64,000 nt of DNA. Source: Brevibacterium sp. XM4083. Lineage in GTDB: Bacteria; Actinomycetota; Actinomycetes; Actinomycetales; Brevibacteriaceae. The notes beneath the pieces are model-generated. The model had not been told where the DNA came from, ran no database searches, and saw only the letters and a list, made by a program, of their open reading frames with translations. Position numbers and translations under genes: made by a program. The stretch lies in contig NZ_VFYR02000004.1 of the NCBI RefSeq assembly GCF_006489205.2, positions 248,001 to 312,000 of the forward strand. Reading direction: 5' to 3'. Positions 30,484 through 40,900 of the stretch are shown here, one piece after another; position 1 is the first letter of the stretch, and the number at the start of each line of letters is the position of its first letter.

Positions 30484-30491
30484 GGTATACC
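30484..30491. promoter_or_regulatory. GGTATACC palindrome upstream of the amidohydrolase
   Basis: The sequence TGGTATACCG contains a perfect 8-bp palindrome about 100 bases upstream of the amidohydrolase start, between divergent genes. It resembles half of GntR/FadR-type operators (TGGTATACCA-like). No GntR gene is in the window, so the regulator would act in trans. Confidence 0.4.
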
Positions 30492-30592
30492 GTTTGAGTC
30501 GAGGGCTCCGACCGGGCCCGCAGCTCATCGTCTCCCACCCGCAGAGAGCGCTCTTCGACCATCGGAGAGCAGAGAGAAAGCCGAGGCAGCCC

Positions 30593-31855
30593 ATGGCCAC
30601 CACGTTCACCGATGTCCGCCTCTTTCCGCGCTGTCCGGACGAGGCGGCCGTCGACGTCGTCGTCGCCGACGGTCGGATCGCGGCGATCCCCCCGGCCGGC
30701 GAGGCGGGTGCCGGAACCGGCGAGACGGGCGCGGCAGGCTCCGCCGAGGTCGTCGAGGGGCGCGGACGGGTGCTGCTGCCGGGTCTCGGCGATGTCCATG
30801 CGCACCTCGATTCGAACCGCCTCGGGCAGACCTTCCGTCCGCACACCGCCGACGGCACGCTGCACGGCTTCATCATGAACGACCGCGCGAACTGGCGCAG
30901 CGGCGAACGGTCGGTGCGCGACCAGGCGAGCTTCGCGATCGCCGCGATCATCGCTTCGGGCGGGTCGCGGATCCGCTCGCACACGCAGATCGACTCCGAC
31001 ACCGGGCTCGAGCGCTTCACCGGGGTCCGCGATGCCCTCGCCGCTCACGCCGACGTCCTCGATTCGCAGATCGTCGCGTTCCCGCAGGCGGGCATCGTGC
31101 GGGAGAAGGGCGTCCGCGACCTTCTCGACGCGGCCCTGTCCGAGGGCGCTGATCTCGTCGGCGGCCTCGACCCCGTCCAGTACGATCGCGATCCGAAGAC
31201 GCATCTCGACATCGTCTTCGCTCTCGCCGAGAAGCACGGCAAGGGCGTCGACATCCACCTCCACGAGGGCGGCACGGCCGGTGTCTTCTCGTTCGAGGAG
31301 ATCGCGCACCGGACGCAGACGCTCGGCTTGCAGGGGCAGGTGACGATCTCGCATGCCTTCGCCCTCAACACGAACCCCGAACCCGTCGTCCGTCGCCTCG
31401 CCGAAATCCTCGCCGAGGCGGGCATCTCCGTGACGACCGTGGCCCCGCAGAAGGGCAGCCTGCCGCAGGACATCCTCGGTGAGCAGCGGGTGGCGATCGG
31501 CCTCGGCGAGGACGGGCAGCGCGACTACTGGAGTCCCTACGGTGACGGTGACCTGCTGCGACGGACGTGGCAGCTGGCGTTCACCAACGGCTTCCGCCGC
31601 GATGAGGACATCGAGCACTGCCTCGACATCGCCTCCCGCGGAGGTGCCCAGGTGATGGCCGGGACGCGCCCCGACGGCACTGCGCTCACCGACGATGCCG
31701 TCCACGGCCTCGGTGTCGGGGCGCCTGCCGACTTCCTGCTCCTCGACGCGGACACAGTCACCTCGGCGATCATGGACTGCCCGCTCGAACGCGACGTCTA
31801 CAAGGGTGGGACACTCGTCGCCTCCGGCGGTGAGCTCCTCGGCGGCGTCCGCTGA
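30593..31855 (+). CDS. Amidohydrolase, cytosine-deaminase-like
   Basis: A 420-aa metal-dependent hydrolase of the amidohydrolase superfamily. The first metal motif reads LLPGLGDVHAHLDSN (HxH). Later ligands are DIHLHEGG, the histidine in TISHAFAL, and the aspartate in IGLGEDGQRDYWS. The layout is closest to cytosine deaminase and related amidases. Here the position after VHAHLD is serine/asparagine instead of the usual lysine in some relatives. GAGG lies six bases before the ATG. The divergent CynX-like permease probably imports the substrate. Confidence 0.87.
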   Translation: MATTFTDVRLFPRCPDEAAVDVVVADGRIAAIPPAGEAGAGTGETGAAGSAEVVEGRGRVLLPGLGDVHAHLDSNRLGQTFRPHTADGTLHGFIMNDRANWRSGERSVRDQASFAIAAIIASGGSRIRSHTQIDSDTGLERFTGVRDALAAHADVLDSQIVAFPQAGIVREKGVRDLLDAALSEGADLVGGLDPVQYDRDPKTHLDIVFALAEKHGKGVDIHLHEGGTAGVFSFEEIAHRTQTLGLQGQVTISHAFALNTNPEPVVRRLAEILAEAGISVTTVAPQKGSLPQDILGEQRVAIGLGEDGQRDYWSPYGDGDLLRRTWQLAFTNGFRRDEDIEHCLDIASRGGAQVMAGTRPDGTALTDDAVHGLGVGAPADFLLLDADTVTSAIMDCPLERDVYKGGTLVASGGELLGGVR

Positions 31856-31987
31856 CGGCGCCCCTCTCCAGTGGCGTCCGCTGACGCTACCCCTCCCCTA
31901 CCGCCACCTTGAGCGTCACGCACAACCCGTGCACGCGGCGGATTCGCGACTCAGCGGAGTGCATGGTGGCGGGTGGACGTCCGAGCT

Positions 31988-33073
31988 CTATGACTCCGGG
32001 TGCTTGGCGGCGAAGCCGAAGCGCACGGTGCCGTGGCTGACGACGACCTCGGTGTCGCCCGGGAAGGACAGACGGCGAACCCGACCCGTTCCCTCATCCT
32101 CCCTGATGAGCGCCATGAGATCGCGGATGCGGGTCGAACCGAAGGACTGTGCGGGCACTCCGAGTGAGAGCAGCCACCCGCGCAGCACGCGGGAGAGGAT
32201 CGCCTCGGGATGGTCGCCGAGGCGGTCGAGCGGAACCTCGGACGCGCCCCGGATCTCGGCGAGGACGTCCGCGGCGGCCGCGTCGAGGACGTCCGCGTCG
32301 GCGCGGCAGAGCTCAGCCGTCCGGGCGAGATTGTCGGTGACCGGCTGACCGAGCTCGGCCTCGAGCACGGCGAGCAGACCGCGCACCCGCACCCTGGCGA
32401 ATGCGGCATCGGCATTCATCGGATCGTGCCAGACGGCGATACCCTGCGCCCGGCATGCGGCTTCGGTCGCGGCCCGGTCGATGTCGAGCAGGGGGCGCAG
32501 CACAGGCCCGGACCGCACCGCCATGCCGGCCAGCGACCGGGTGCCCGAACCGCGGAGCAGCCCGAGCAGCACCGTCTCGGCCTGGTCGCTGCGGGTGTGG
32601 GCGGTGAGGATCCAGTCCGCCTCATGCGCTGCCAGGGCGGTCTCGAGCGCGGCATAGCGGGCGTCTCGTGCCGCGGCTTCGATGCCGTCGGCGCCGTGCG
32701 TGACGGTGACGGGCGCGATCGTCGCGGGCACACCCCAGGACTCAGCGGTGGCCGCCACGGTCGCGGCCACCTCGGCGGATTCCGCCTGCAGACCGTGGTC
32801 GACGGTGACGGCGAGCGCCTCGACCTCGCCGCGGCGGTGGAGGAACGCGCACGCGTGGAGCAGCGCCATCGAATCGGCGCCGCCGGAGACCGCGACGATG
32901 AGACGCGGCACAGCTGACGATTGCGGTTCCCCGGAAGCGAGCGTGGACTCACGTGACTCCCCGCCCGCTTGAGATCGCCCCCGATCCCCCGCGTCTGCCA
33001 GCGTCACGCGGACGGCGGCGCGGATCGCGGCACTCGCCGGATCGAGCGTCGGTCGGCGCCCCGCCTCAGCCAC
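31988..33073 (-). CDS. tilS: tRNA(Ile)-lysidine synthase
   Basis: A 361-aa PP-loop ATPase that modifies the wobble cytidine of tRNA-Ile2. The PP-loop SGGADSMALLHA is near residue 65, and the ILTAHTRSDQAETVLLGLLR segment is characteristic. The C-terminal domain is short, as in Actinobacteria. It is 33 bases downstream of the metalloprotease gene in the dacB - metalloprotease - tilS unit. Confidence 0.93.
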   Translation of the reverse strand: MAEAGRRPTLDPASAAIRAAVRVTLADAGDRGRSQAGGESRESTLASGEPQSSAVPRLIVAVSGGADSMALLHACAFLHRRGEVEALAVTVDHGLQAESAEVAATVAATAESWGVPATIAPVTVTHGADGIEAAARDARYAALETALAAHEADWILTAHTRSDQAETVLLGLLRGSGTRSLAGMAVRSGPVLRPLLDIDRAATEAACRAQGIAVWHDPMNADAAFARVRVRGLLAVLEAELGQPVTDNLARTAELCRADADVLDAAAADVLAEIRGASEVPLDRLGDHPEAILSRVLRGWLLSLGVPAQSFGSTRIRDLMALIREDEGTGRVRRLSFPGDTEVVVSHGTVRFGFAAKHPES

Positions 33074-33106
33074 GGCGCCGCGCTCCCGTCCGTCGCATGC
33101 CGTCGC

Positions 33107-34123
33107 TCACCCGTGGACGCGGTCGAGCCACAGCCGCGGCGTCTGGATCTCCGGGGCCGTGGGCAGGTTCTCCGCGCTCGCGTAGACCGCGCCGAACCCG
33201 GACTGGCCGACCGCGGCCCGGACCTCGCGGACGAACTTCGCCCCGTCGCGGTACTGCGCGAGCTTGAGGTTCATCCCCAGCAGATTCGAGAGGAACCCGC
33301 CCTGTCCGGCGTCCCGGCGCGCCTCGAACCGGCGGCGCAGCTTGCGCACGCTGGGGATGACGCCGATGCCGACCTCGTCCATGACGACGTCCGCATGACC
33401 TTCGAGCAGGCTGAGGATTGCCGAGGCATCGGTGAGCGCCGTCTTCATCCCCTCGTTCGTGATGAGGTCGACCATGCTCGCCTGACCGCGGATGATGCGT
33501 CCGAAGGTGGCGAACACCTCGGCGACGGTCGACCATCCCGGAGTCGAGAGCGGGGTCGAGACGAACTGCGAGAGCAGCCCGCGCATGTGCTCGCGCAGCC
33601 ACGGCGCGGTGGCGAACTGGACCTGGTGGGTGGCTTCGTGGAGGGCGACCCACATCCGGAAGTCCCGGGGGTCGACCTTCATCGCCTCCTCCGCGATGAG
33701 CACCGACGGGGCGATGAACATCAGTCGCCCGGATTCCCGGGCGAAGGGGTCGAACTGGCCGAGCACGCGCGTCGAGAGCAGGGAGAGGACACCGGCCACC
33801 TCGACGGCGGCTGCCCGCTGCGAGGCGGGACCGGGGACGCCCGGCAGGGCGGAGACGTCGACCATCCCGTTGAGTGATTCGGCGTTCGCCTTGATCCAGC
33901 CGACCTGGTCGAGGACGAGCACGGACCCTGCCGCCAGCCGGGTGCGGACGTCGTCGGCGTGGTCAGGGGCCAGCAGGAACGAATCGACGACGAGGTCCTG
34001 CGCGGTGAGCGCATTGTCCTTCATCCCGGCGACGAGCTCCTCAAGCGTGCTCGCCGCCGGCGGTTTCGGAGCGGAGACGACCTCGCGGGCCGTGCGGACG
34101 GTGAAGTTCTCGTCGATGATCAT
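33107..34123 (-). CDS. Zinc-dependent metalloprotease, DUF2342 type
   Basis: A 338-aa protein of the actinobacterial family often called coenzyme-F420-biosynthesis-associated or zinc-dependent metalloprotease. The zinc motif HExxH is in MWVALHEATHQVQF near residue 160, with further potential ligands in LEGHADVVMDEVG. ATG 34123 overlaps the dacB stop by four bases, so it is preferred over the upstream TTG. Its physiological substrate is unknown; the dacB-this-tilS order is a conserved actinobacterial cluster. Confidence 0.88.
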   Translation of the reverse strand: MIIDENFTVRTAREVVSAPKPPAASTLEELVAGMKDNALTAQDLVVDSFLLAPDHADDVRTRLAAGSVLVLDQVGWIKANAESLNGMVDVSALPGVPGPASQRAAAVEVAGVLSLLSTRVLGQFDPFARESGRLMFIAPSVLIAEEAMKVDPRDFRMWVALHEATHQVQFATAPWLREHMRGLLSQFVSTPLSTPGWSTVAEVFATFGRIIRGQASMVDLITNEGMKTALTDASAILSLLEGHADVVMDEVGIGVIPSVRKLRRRFEARRDAGQGGFLSNLLGMNLKLAQYRDGAKFVREVRAAVGQSGFGAVYASAENLPTAPEIQTPRLWLDRVHG

Positions 34124-35730
34124 GAGCACCCGCAATCGGCCAGCGCGGACACGGCGTCGTCGACGGTCTTGCGGGCCTCGAGGATCTTCGCCCGGTCGAC
34201 GCCGTCGATCTGGAACGAGAACACGAGGTAGCGGCCGTCGGCGTCGAGGACTCCCCCGGCCAGCGAAGTCACCGTCGACAGGGTCCCCGTCTTCGCGTGC
34301 ACGGCGCCCGCGGCGTTGGGGTCGTCGCCGAACCGGTCGGTGAGCGTGCCGGTCAGCCCGCCGACGGGAAAGTAGCTGATGAGGCTTGAGAGCGAGTCCT
34401 CGGCGACGACCGAGGCCTGGAGGACCGTCGTGAGGTCGTGCGGGCTGATCCGGTTGCCGTAGTCGAGTCCCGAGGTGTCGTAGAGCTGCGTCTGCCCGAG
34501 GTCGACGGTGTCCTCGAGGGCGGCGATGACGGCCTTCGGTCCGTTCTCGAGGCTGCCGGGCATGCCCTGGGCGATCGCGACCTCGTTGCCGAGCACCTCG
34601 GCGACGACATTGTCACTGTGGACGAGGGCGTACTCGACGATCTCGGAGATCGTCGCCGATTCCACCGTCGCAAGCGTCGCGGGCCCTTCCGAGCCCGCCG
34701 AGGTGTCCGTCGGGTCCGGTGTCGTCCCCGCAGTGTCCGCGGCGCCGGGGGCTGCCTGCTGATCGGTGACGGTGATCCCCGCGGTTTCGAGGGCGGTGCG
34801 GAACGCCGCGAGCGCATCGGCCGACGGGTTCTCGCTGCGACCGCGCCAGGCCGCGGACGGGTCCCCGACGTACCCGCTGTCGACCATGAGGGGCTGGATC
34901 GGGGTGATGACGCCCTTGGCGATGTCCGCCCGCTCCCAGCTCGGGTTGAAGTCGTTGCCCGGGTAGCGGCTCGTGTCCACGGCGAGCGCCACCTCGGTGA
35001 CCTGCCGCTCCTTGAGCGCCGCCGCGGTCTCCTCCGCCAGGGTCTTCAGCCCCGCGTGGCCGTTGACGGCACCGGGCTGGGATTCGCCGGCACCGAGGAG
35101 GACGTCCCCACCGCCGACGAGCGTGACCGTCGACGTCGCCGGATCGAAGGCAGCCGTCGTCGACAGCCGCTGTTCACCGCCGATCGCGAGCAGCGCGGCG
35201 GAAGCGGTGAGCACCTTCGTCACCGAGGCCGGCGTCCGCGCCCGGTTCTCGTCGGTGGCGAAGAGCACCTGGTCAGTCAGGGCGTCGCGGACCTCGACGC
35301 CGAATCCCTTGACTTGCGAGTCGCCGAGGATGCGCTCGAGTTCGCTGCCGGCGCTCTGTGGGATCGGGGCGGAATCGGTGAGCGCCGAGGCGGGGGCGGG
35401 CACGTCCTGTCCGGCGGCGACCGGCTGCGGCAGCGGGTCGACCTCGATCGCCGGTTCCGTGGTGAGGAAGCCGGGGACGACGTCGGCGGCATCGGCGACT
35501 CCGTATCCGAGGGCACCGGCGAGGAGGACGCCTGCGGTGATGCCGGCGGCGAGCCGCTTGCCCGAGCGCTTCCGCTCACCGCGCGGACCCGAGCCGCTTG
35601 CCCCCGTCGACCCTGTCCCCGCCGAATCAGCACCTGCCGATCCGGACCCGGCTCGCGGTTCCTCCTCGGGCTGAGAGTCCTGCGGCGTCGTGGGGGTCAA
35701 ACGCGGGCTCCTGTTCGTGTCGTCGGGCAC
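34120..35730 (-). CDS. dacB: D-alanyl-D-alanine carboxypeptidase/endopeptidase (PBP4 family)
   Basis: A 536-aa class C penicillin-binding protein. A Ser/Gly-rich cytoplasmic start (to about residue 58) precedes one membrane anchor, LAAGITAGVLLAGALGYGVA. The catalytic SxxK is in PASVTKVLTA, SxN is HSDNVVAE, and the KTG motif is HAKTGTL. It trims or cross-cuts peptidoglycan stem peptides outside the membrane. It is the first gene of its operon and is divergent from ppa. Confidence 0.93.
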   Translation of the reverse strand: MPDDTNRSPRLTPTTPQDSQPEEEPRAGSGSAGADSAGTGSTGASGSGPRGERKRSGKRLAAGITAGVLLAGALGYGVADAADVVPGFLTTEPAIEVDPLPQPVAAGQDVPAPASALTDSAPIPQSAGSELERILGDSQVKGFGVEVRDALTDQVLFATDENRARTPASVTKVLTASAALLAIGGEQRLSTTAAFDPATSTVTLVGGGDVLLGAGESQPGAVNGHAGLKTLAEETAAALKERQVTEVALAVDTSRYPGNDFNPSWERADIAKGVITPIQPLMVDSGYVGDPSAAWRGRSENPSADALAAFRTALETAGITVTDQQAAPGAADTAGTTPDPTDTSAGSEGPATLATVESATISEIVEYALVHSDNVVAEVLGNEVAIAQGMPGSLENGPKAVIAALEDTVDLGQTQLYDTSGLDYGNRISPHDLTTVLQASVVAEDSLSSLISYFPVGGLTGTLTDRFGDDPNAAGAVHAKTGTLSTVTSLAGGVLDADGRYLVFSFQIDGVDRAKILEARKTVDDAVSALADCGCS

Positions 35731-35847
35731 GTCCTCCCTCGCGGCTGTCGCCGGTTGCGGGGCCGGCTGAGGAGGGTCGAGGCGTGTCGGCGGTGGGGAC
35801 GCATAGGCACTATCCTAGTGATGCCACCCTAACGCGTAAGGAGCACT

Positions 35848-36336
35848 ATGGAACTCTTGGCCACGATCGAGATCCCCCGCGGTTCGCGCAACAAGTACGA
35901 AGTCGACCATGAGACCGGCCGGGTCAAGCTCGACCGCTACCTCTTCACCTCGATGCAGTACCCCGCGGACTACGGCTTCATCGAGGACACCCTCGGCAAC
36001 GACGGGGATCCCCTCGATGTGCTCGTGCTGCTCACCGAGCCCCTGTTCCCCGGTGTGCAGGCCGACGTCCGCCCGATCGGCATGTTCCAGATGGAGGACG
36101 AAGCCGGTGGCGACGACAAGGTTCTCGCCGTGCCCGCGGGCGATCCGCGCTGGGACTCCTACCAGGACATCGCGGACGTCAACCAGTTCACCCTCGACGA
36201 GATCGAGCACTTCTTCACCCGCTACAAGGACCTCGAGCCCGGCAAGTTCGTCAAGGGATCGAACTGGGTCGGCCGCGCCGAGGCCGAAGCCGAGGTCAAC
36301 GCCTCGATCGAGCGCTTCAAGACCAGCGACCACTGA
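35848..36336 (+). CDS. ppa: Inorganic pyrophosphatase
   Basis: A 162-aa family I soluble pyrophosphatase that pulls biosynthetic reactions forward by hydrolysing PPi. The start [19 protein letters not shown] and the metal-binding motif [10 protein letters not shown] are diagnostic, and FVKGSNWVG closes the fold. AAGGAG lies five bases before the ATG, and a TATCCT hexamer about 35 bases upstream could be the -10. It converges with the hydrolase at 36355. Confidence 0.97.
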   Translation: MELLATIEIPRGSRNKYEVDHETGRVKLDRYLFTSMQYPADYGFIEDTLGNDGDPLDVLVLLTEPLFPGVQADVRPIGMFQMEDEAGGDDKVLAVPAGDPRWDSYQDIADVNQFTLDEIEHFFTRYKDLEPGKFVKGSNWVGRAEAEAEVNASIERFKTSDH

Positions 36337-36354
36337 GCAGGCGCTGACCGCGGC

Positions 36355-37287
36355 TCAGGCCTCCGCGGCTCGAGCCGCCCGGCTCACCTCATCGACCGCC
36401 TCGACGATCACGTCGGGGCGGTCGATCATCATCAGATGCCGGGAGTCGAGGACCTCTCGCCTCCGCAGGTCGGCGAACGCCCGGCCGAGGATCCGCTCAC
36501 GGCGCAGGTTCGACAGGGGTGGGGCCTCGAGCGCCGAGGTGGGGGCGCCGACCGGCTCCGTCGACTGACGCAGGGCGTGGAGATCCGCCCCCTGACTGCG
36601 GTAGCTCAGCCATTCCGCGAGTGAGGCCTTGAGCGTCTCCGGATCGGCGTAGGGATCCTTGAACGCCGCCTGATCGAGCGCACGGCCCGACCCCGACTGC
36701 CGCGCGAACCCGCGGTGGGACAGCAGCGAGGCGAGCTGCCCGATCTCCGTGCGCGTCGTCAGCGCCCCGAGGATGGGCAGCAGGGTCGCCCGCGACAGGG
36801 CGCCGGCGCTGCCCCGGTGCCGGTAGTCCTCGATCGACGGATCGACGAGGACGATGCCGGCCACGCGCTGCGGATGCAGCCGGGCGAACGCCTCGGCGCG
36901 GAACGACGCCATCGAATGGGCGACGATGACGACACGCTCGTGTCCTGAGATCGCCCGCTCCATCGACGCGATCTCCGTGGCGAGGTCGGGCAGGATGCCC
37001 GGCCAGGCGGTGCCGGCGAACCCTGGGCGGTCGCTGGCGATGACATCGCGGTCGGGCATCGCCTCGATGACCGGGGCCCAGCTCGCCGCCGCGATCGCAC
37101 AGCCGTTGAGCAGCAGGACCGGCAATGCGTCGGCACCGTCCTCGAGCGCTGCACCGTCGTCATGGGCCCGGCGCGCCTCGGCACTGTCACCGGACTCCCC
37201 CGCCGAGGCGGTGCCCGGGCGCCGATAGACCGTGTACCCGTCGATGACGGTCGTCGCGAGATCTGCGAACCGGCTCTCAGCTGACAC
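36355..37287 (-). CDS. Alpha/beta hydrolase
   Basis: A 310-aa alpha/beta hydrolase-fold protein. The oxyanion region is VLLLNGCAIAAASWAPVIEA. The nucleophile elbow is VIVAHSMASFRAEAF (serine in an AHSMAS variant), and a C-terminal histidine is in LDSRHLMMIDRPD. The N-terminus contains a charged insertion (residues 28-55). The GTG start overlaps the end of the DUF998 gene by 11 bases, so it is the last gene of the lysX operon. Substrate unknown, possibly lipid-related by context. Confidence 0.84.
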   Translation of the reverse strand: MSAESRFADLATTVIDGYTVYRRPGTASAGESGDSAEARRAHDDGAALEDGADALPVLLLNGCAIAAASWAPVIEAMPDRDVIASDRPGFAGTAWPGILPDLATEIASMERAISGHERVVIVAHSMASFRAEAFARLHPQRVAGIVLVDPSIEDYRHRGSAGALSRATLLPILGALTTRTEIGQLASLLSHRGFARQSGSGRALDQAAFKDPYADPETLKASLAEWLSYRSQGADLHALRQSTEPVGAPTSALEAPPLSNLRRERILGRAFADLRRREVLDSRHLMMIDRPDVIVEAVDEVSRAARAAEA

Positions 37288-37978
37288 GGCTGTCCTCACT
37301 GTCGACCGCCTCGGCAGGGTTCCGGGTTCCGGTGCCGCGGTCGATGACGGCCGCCCAGCCGAGGTGCGCTGCCCACGCGGCGATGATGAGCACGGCGACG
37401 GCCTGGACGTAGCCCTGCCCGGTCCGCCACAGCATCTCGATGACGACCGAGGACACATTCGTCACCAGCAGGGCCGCGAGCATGATGACGACCCCGCGGG
37501 CATACGCCGTGCGCACCCTGCCCTGCCGGCGCAGGGCGAGGAAGGCGAGGAGCATGCTCGCCAGGGCCCCGAGCGCGACGAGCGAGGAGGCGATCGCGTG
37601 GAGGAGGAAGTCGGGCCGCAGCGGATTCGCGGTGTACTCGGCGTAGCAGGCATCGTCGAAGCTCTGCGCGCACGGCAGCGCGGCGATGGCATCGCCGATC
37701 GTGCCGAGTCCCGTGATCGCCACGGCGACCGCCACCCAGACCGAGAGCCGCCCGAAGCGCGTCCGCCACCCCCGCACCCCGAGGCCCGCGATGAGGACCA
37801 TGAGGGCTCCGGCGATCGCGTCACCGGTGCGGAAGACCCACGAATACGGCTGATCGGCTGCGGCGAGCTCCGAGACGTAGCCGGCCAGCGGGTACGGCTG
37901 CGGGCTCAGCGCCAGCAGGACCCACGAGTCGTAGGACAGCAGCACGGCTGCGGCGAGGAGGACGGCGGTGCGGCGCAT
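37277..37978 (-). CDS. DUF998-type membrane protein
   Basis: A 233-aa integral membrane protein with about six helices. It starts LLAAAVLLSYDSWVLLALSP and has the PLAGYVSELAAADQPYSWVF motif typical of DUF998. It begins two bases after the lysX stop and overlaps the downstream hydrolase, so it is tightly coupled to lysX. A role in the lipid or cell-envelope pathway is suggested by this position but not shown. Confidence 0.85.
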   Translation of the reverse strand: MRRTAVLLAAAVLLSYDSWVLLALSPQPYPLAGYVSELAAADQPYSWVFRTGDAIAGALMVLIAGLGVRGWRTRFGRLSVWVAVAVAITGLGTIGDAIAALPCAQSFDDACYAEYTANPLRPDFLLHAIASSLVALGALASMLLAFLALRRQGRVRTAYARGVVIMLAALLVTNVSSVVIEMLWRTGQGYVQAVAVLIIAAWAAHLGWAAVIDRGTGTRNPAEAVDSEDSRVS

Positions 37979-37980
37979 GC

Positions 37981-40900
37981 TCAGTATCCGCGCGGTTTGG
38001 CCAGCGGGAAGGTGATCGTCGACCGGATCGTCTGCTGGGTGAAGAGCATGACGAGCCGGTCGAGTCCCATGCCGAGCCCACCGGCCGGCGGCATGCCGTA
38101 CTCGAGGGCGCGGAGGAAGTCCTCGTCGAGCTCCATCGCCTCGGGGTCGCCGCCGGCGGCGGCCAGCGACTGAGCAGTCAGGCGCTGTCGCTGGACGACG
38201 GGGTCGACGAGCTCGGAGTACGCAGTGCCGAGCTCGGAGCCGAAGATGATGAGGTCCCACTTCTCGGCGAGCTTCGGGTCCGTGCGATGCTGCCTGGTCA
38301 GCGGCGAGGTCTCGGCCGGGAAGTCCGTGTAGAAGGTCGGGGCGACCGTCTGGGACTCCGCGACCTCCTCGTAGATCTCCTGGAGCAGCATGCCCCATCC
38401 CCACTTCGGGTTGACGGTGACCCCGGCCTTCCGCGCCAGGGTGCGCAGCGCCTCGATCGAGGTGTCGGTCGTGACCTCCTCGCCCATCTTCTGCGAGACG
38501 ACGTCGGTGAGCGAGATCGTCGTCCACTCATCGGCAAGGTCGATCTCGTGGTCGACGCCGTCGACGGTGCCGCGCACGATCGTCGTGCCCAGCGACGCCT
38601 GGGCGGCGTTGATGACCATCGTGCGGGTGAGCTCGCGCATCGTGGTGTAGTCGCCGCCGGCCTGGTAGGCCTCGAGCATCGAGAACTCCGGGTTGTGGGT
38701 CGCGTCGACGCCCTCGTTGCGGAAGTTCCGCCCGATCTCGAACACCCGGTCGAAGCCGCCGACGAGGAGCCGCTTGAGGTAGAGCTCCGGGGCGATGCGG
38801 AGGTAGAGGTCGAGGTTGTAGGCATTGATGTGGGTGAGGAACGGCCGCGCGTTCGCCCCGCCGTGGACAGTCTGGAGGATCGGGGTCTCGACCTCGAGGA
38901 AGTCCCGCGACTGCAGGGTCTCCCTGATCGTCTGGAACGCGAGCGAGCGGACGACCATGAGGTCGCGCTGGCCGGTGTTCATCGTGAAGTCGAGGTAGCG
39001 CTGGCGCACCTTCGCCTCCGGGTCGGTCAGCCCCTCGTGGAGGCTCGGCCACGGACGCAGGGACTTCGCCGTCATCGTCCATCCGGTGACGATGAACGAC
39101 GGGGTGCCGGTGCGGGAGACGCCGTCGTAGCCGGTCACGGAGATCCGGTCACCGCGGGAGAGCCACGACTGCAGCCGGGAGAGGGATTCGGCGCCGAGGT
39201 TGTCGCGTTCGCACACGAGCTGGACGTCGTGGCCCTGGGTGCGCAGGTCGAGGAAGACGACTCCGCCGTGGTCGCGGATGCCGAGCACCCGCCCGTCGAG
39301 GACGGTGCCGGGCACGGCGTCGGCGGCCGCCTCGGCGGGATAGGGCTCCACCCCGGAGGCAAGCATCCGCTCGCGCACATCGAGACGGTGGCGCACCTGA
39401 TCGGGAACCCGGGACGCGGAATCGGCCACCGGCGCCGAGGCGGTGATCCCGAGCAGCGGAGCGGCTTCCTCCGGGGTGTAGATCGGCTGGTCGTGCTGAC
39501 CCTTGCCGAAGATCTTCGGCGGGGTGAGGAAGCCTTCGGCGATGCTCACGGCCAGGCCGATCCGGGCGAGGTCCGACCCTTCCGGATAGCAGAGCATCCG
39601 GGGCACCCAGGTCGGATGGTACTTCTCATTGGACCGGTAGAGGGATTCGAGCTGCCAGAACCGGGAGAGGTAGAGGAGGACGTTGCGCCACAGTCGCTTG
39701 ATCGGCCCGGCCCCGAGCTCCTTGCCCTGCTCGAACGCGGAGCGGAAGACGGCGAAGTTGAGTGAGACCGACGCGATGCCCAGGTCCGGTGCCTCGCGCA
39801 TGAGGCCGGCGACCATGAACTCCGTGACGCCGTTCTCCGCGAACGGGTGACGGCGCATGAGGTCGAGGGACGCTCCGGAGTTCCCCCACGGCACGAAGCA
39901 GAGGAGGCCCGCCGTGGTCCCGGCGAGGGTCCCCGCATCGGCGGGGAAGAGCGCTTCGATGACGAGGCCGTCGGCGTCGGCAGGGTCACCGAAACGGCCG
40001 AGGGCCATGGAGAATCCCCGCTCGGTGTCGCCGTCGCGCCATTCGTCGGCGAATCGGGAGAGGCGCTCGAGGTCGTCGGCGGGGATCTCGGCCTGCCTGC
40101 GGGTGCGGATCGTGTAGCCGAGGCCCGAGAGCTTCGCGACCGCGCGCTGGACCTCGGGCAGCGCGGAGAGGGTGAAGTCCTTCGTGAAGAGCACCGCTTC
40201 ATCGCCGACGTGGAGGACTTTGAGACCCGCGTCGTGGTACGCCTGCGCACCCTGCTTCGACGCCGCGAGCACGGCGGGAACCCAGCCGTAGGACTCGGCA
40301 TAGGCGACGAACGCGCGGGCGGCCCCCACCCACTGGGACGGCGGCCCGATGGGATCGCTCGCGACGAGGCAGACACCGGCCTGGACCCGATAGGTCAGGA
40401 CGCAGTCGTCGGTGAAGAAGGCGGACCGGTCGCGCCTCGTCGAGAAGTAGCCGAGGGAGTCCGAGTCGTGGTCGGCCAGTCCCTGCCGGATCTCGCGCTC
40501 CTGGGCGATGTCGATGCGCTCGGCGTCGCGGGCGGACCGCAGGAGCGTCCAGAAGGCGAGGATGATGCTCGCTCCGGATCCGAAGCCGAAGACCGTGAGC
40601 ATCCAGCTCGATTCGGTGTTCTGCTTGGCGCCGAAGAGTTCGAGGACGATGTCCCTCGCCTGGGTCATCGTCAGACCTCCGATGACGAACTGGCAGGTGA
40701 GCACCACGAGCACGGTGATGACGATGCCGATGGCGAGGACCGCGATGGCTTTGAGGAAGCCCCGCGGCTGCGTCTTCGCGGTGTACCACCTGCGGTAGAT
40801 GAGCGCTCCGACGAGACCCGCGACCGGGAGGATCGCCGCCGTGGCGAGATCGACGGTCAGCTCTTCGGGAGCCAGGACGGCGAAGCCGACGACGAGGAGG

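Noticed and set aside
31844-31895. Direct repeat GGCGTCCGCTGACG around the amidohydrolase stop
   Set aside because: Two short copies 29 bases apart look like a small local duplication without further copies or symmetry; not enough for a feature.
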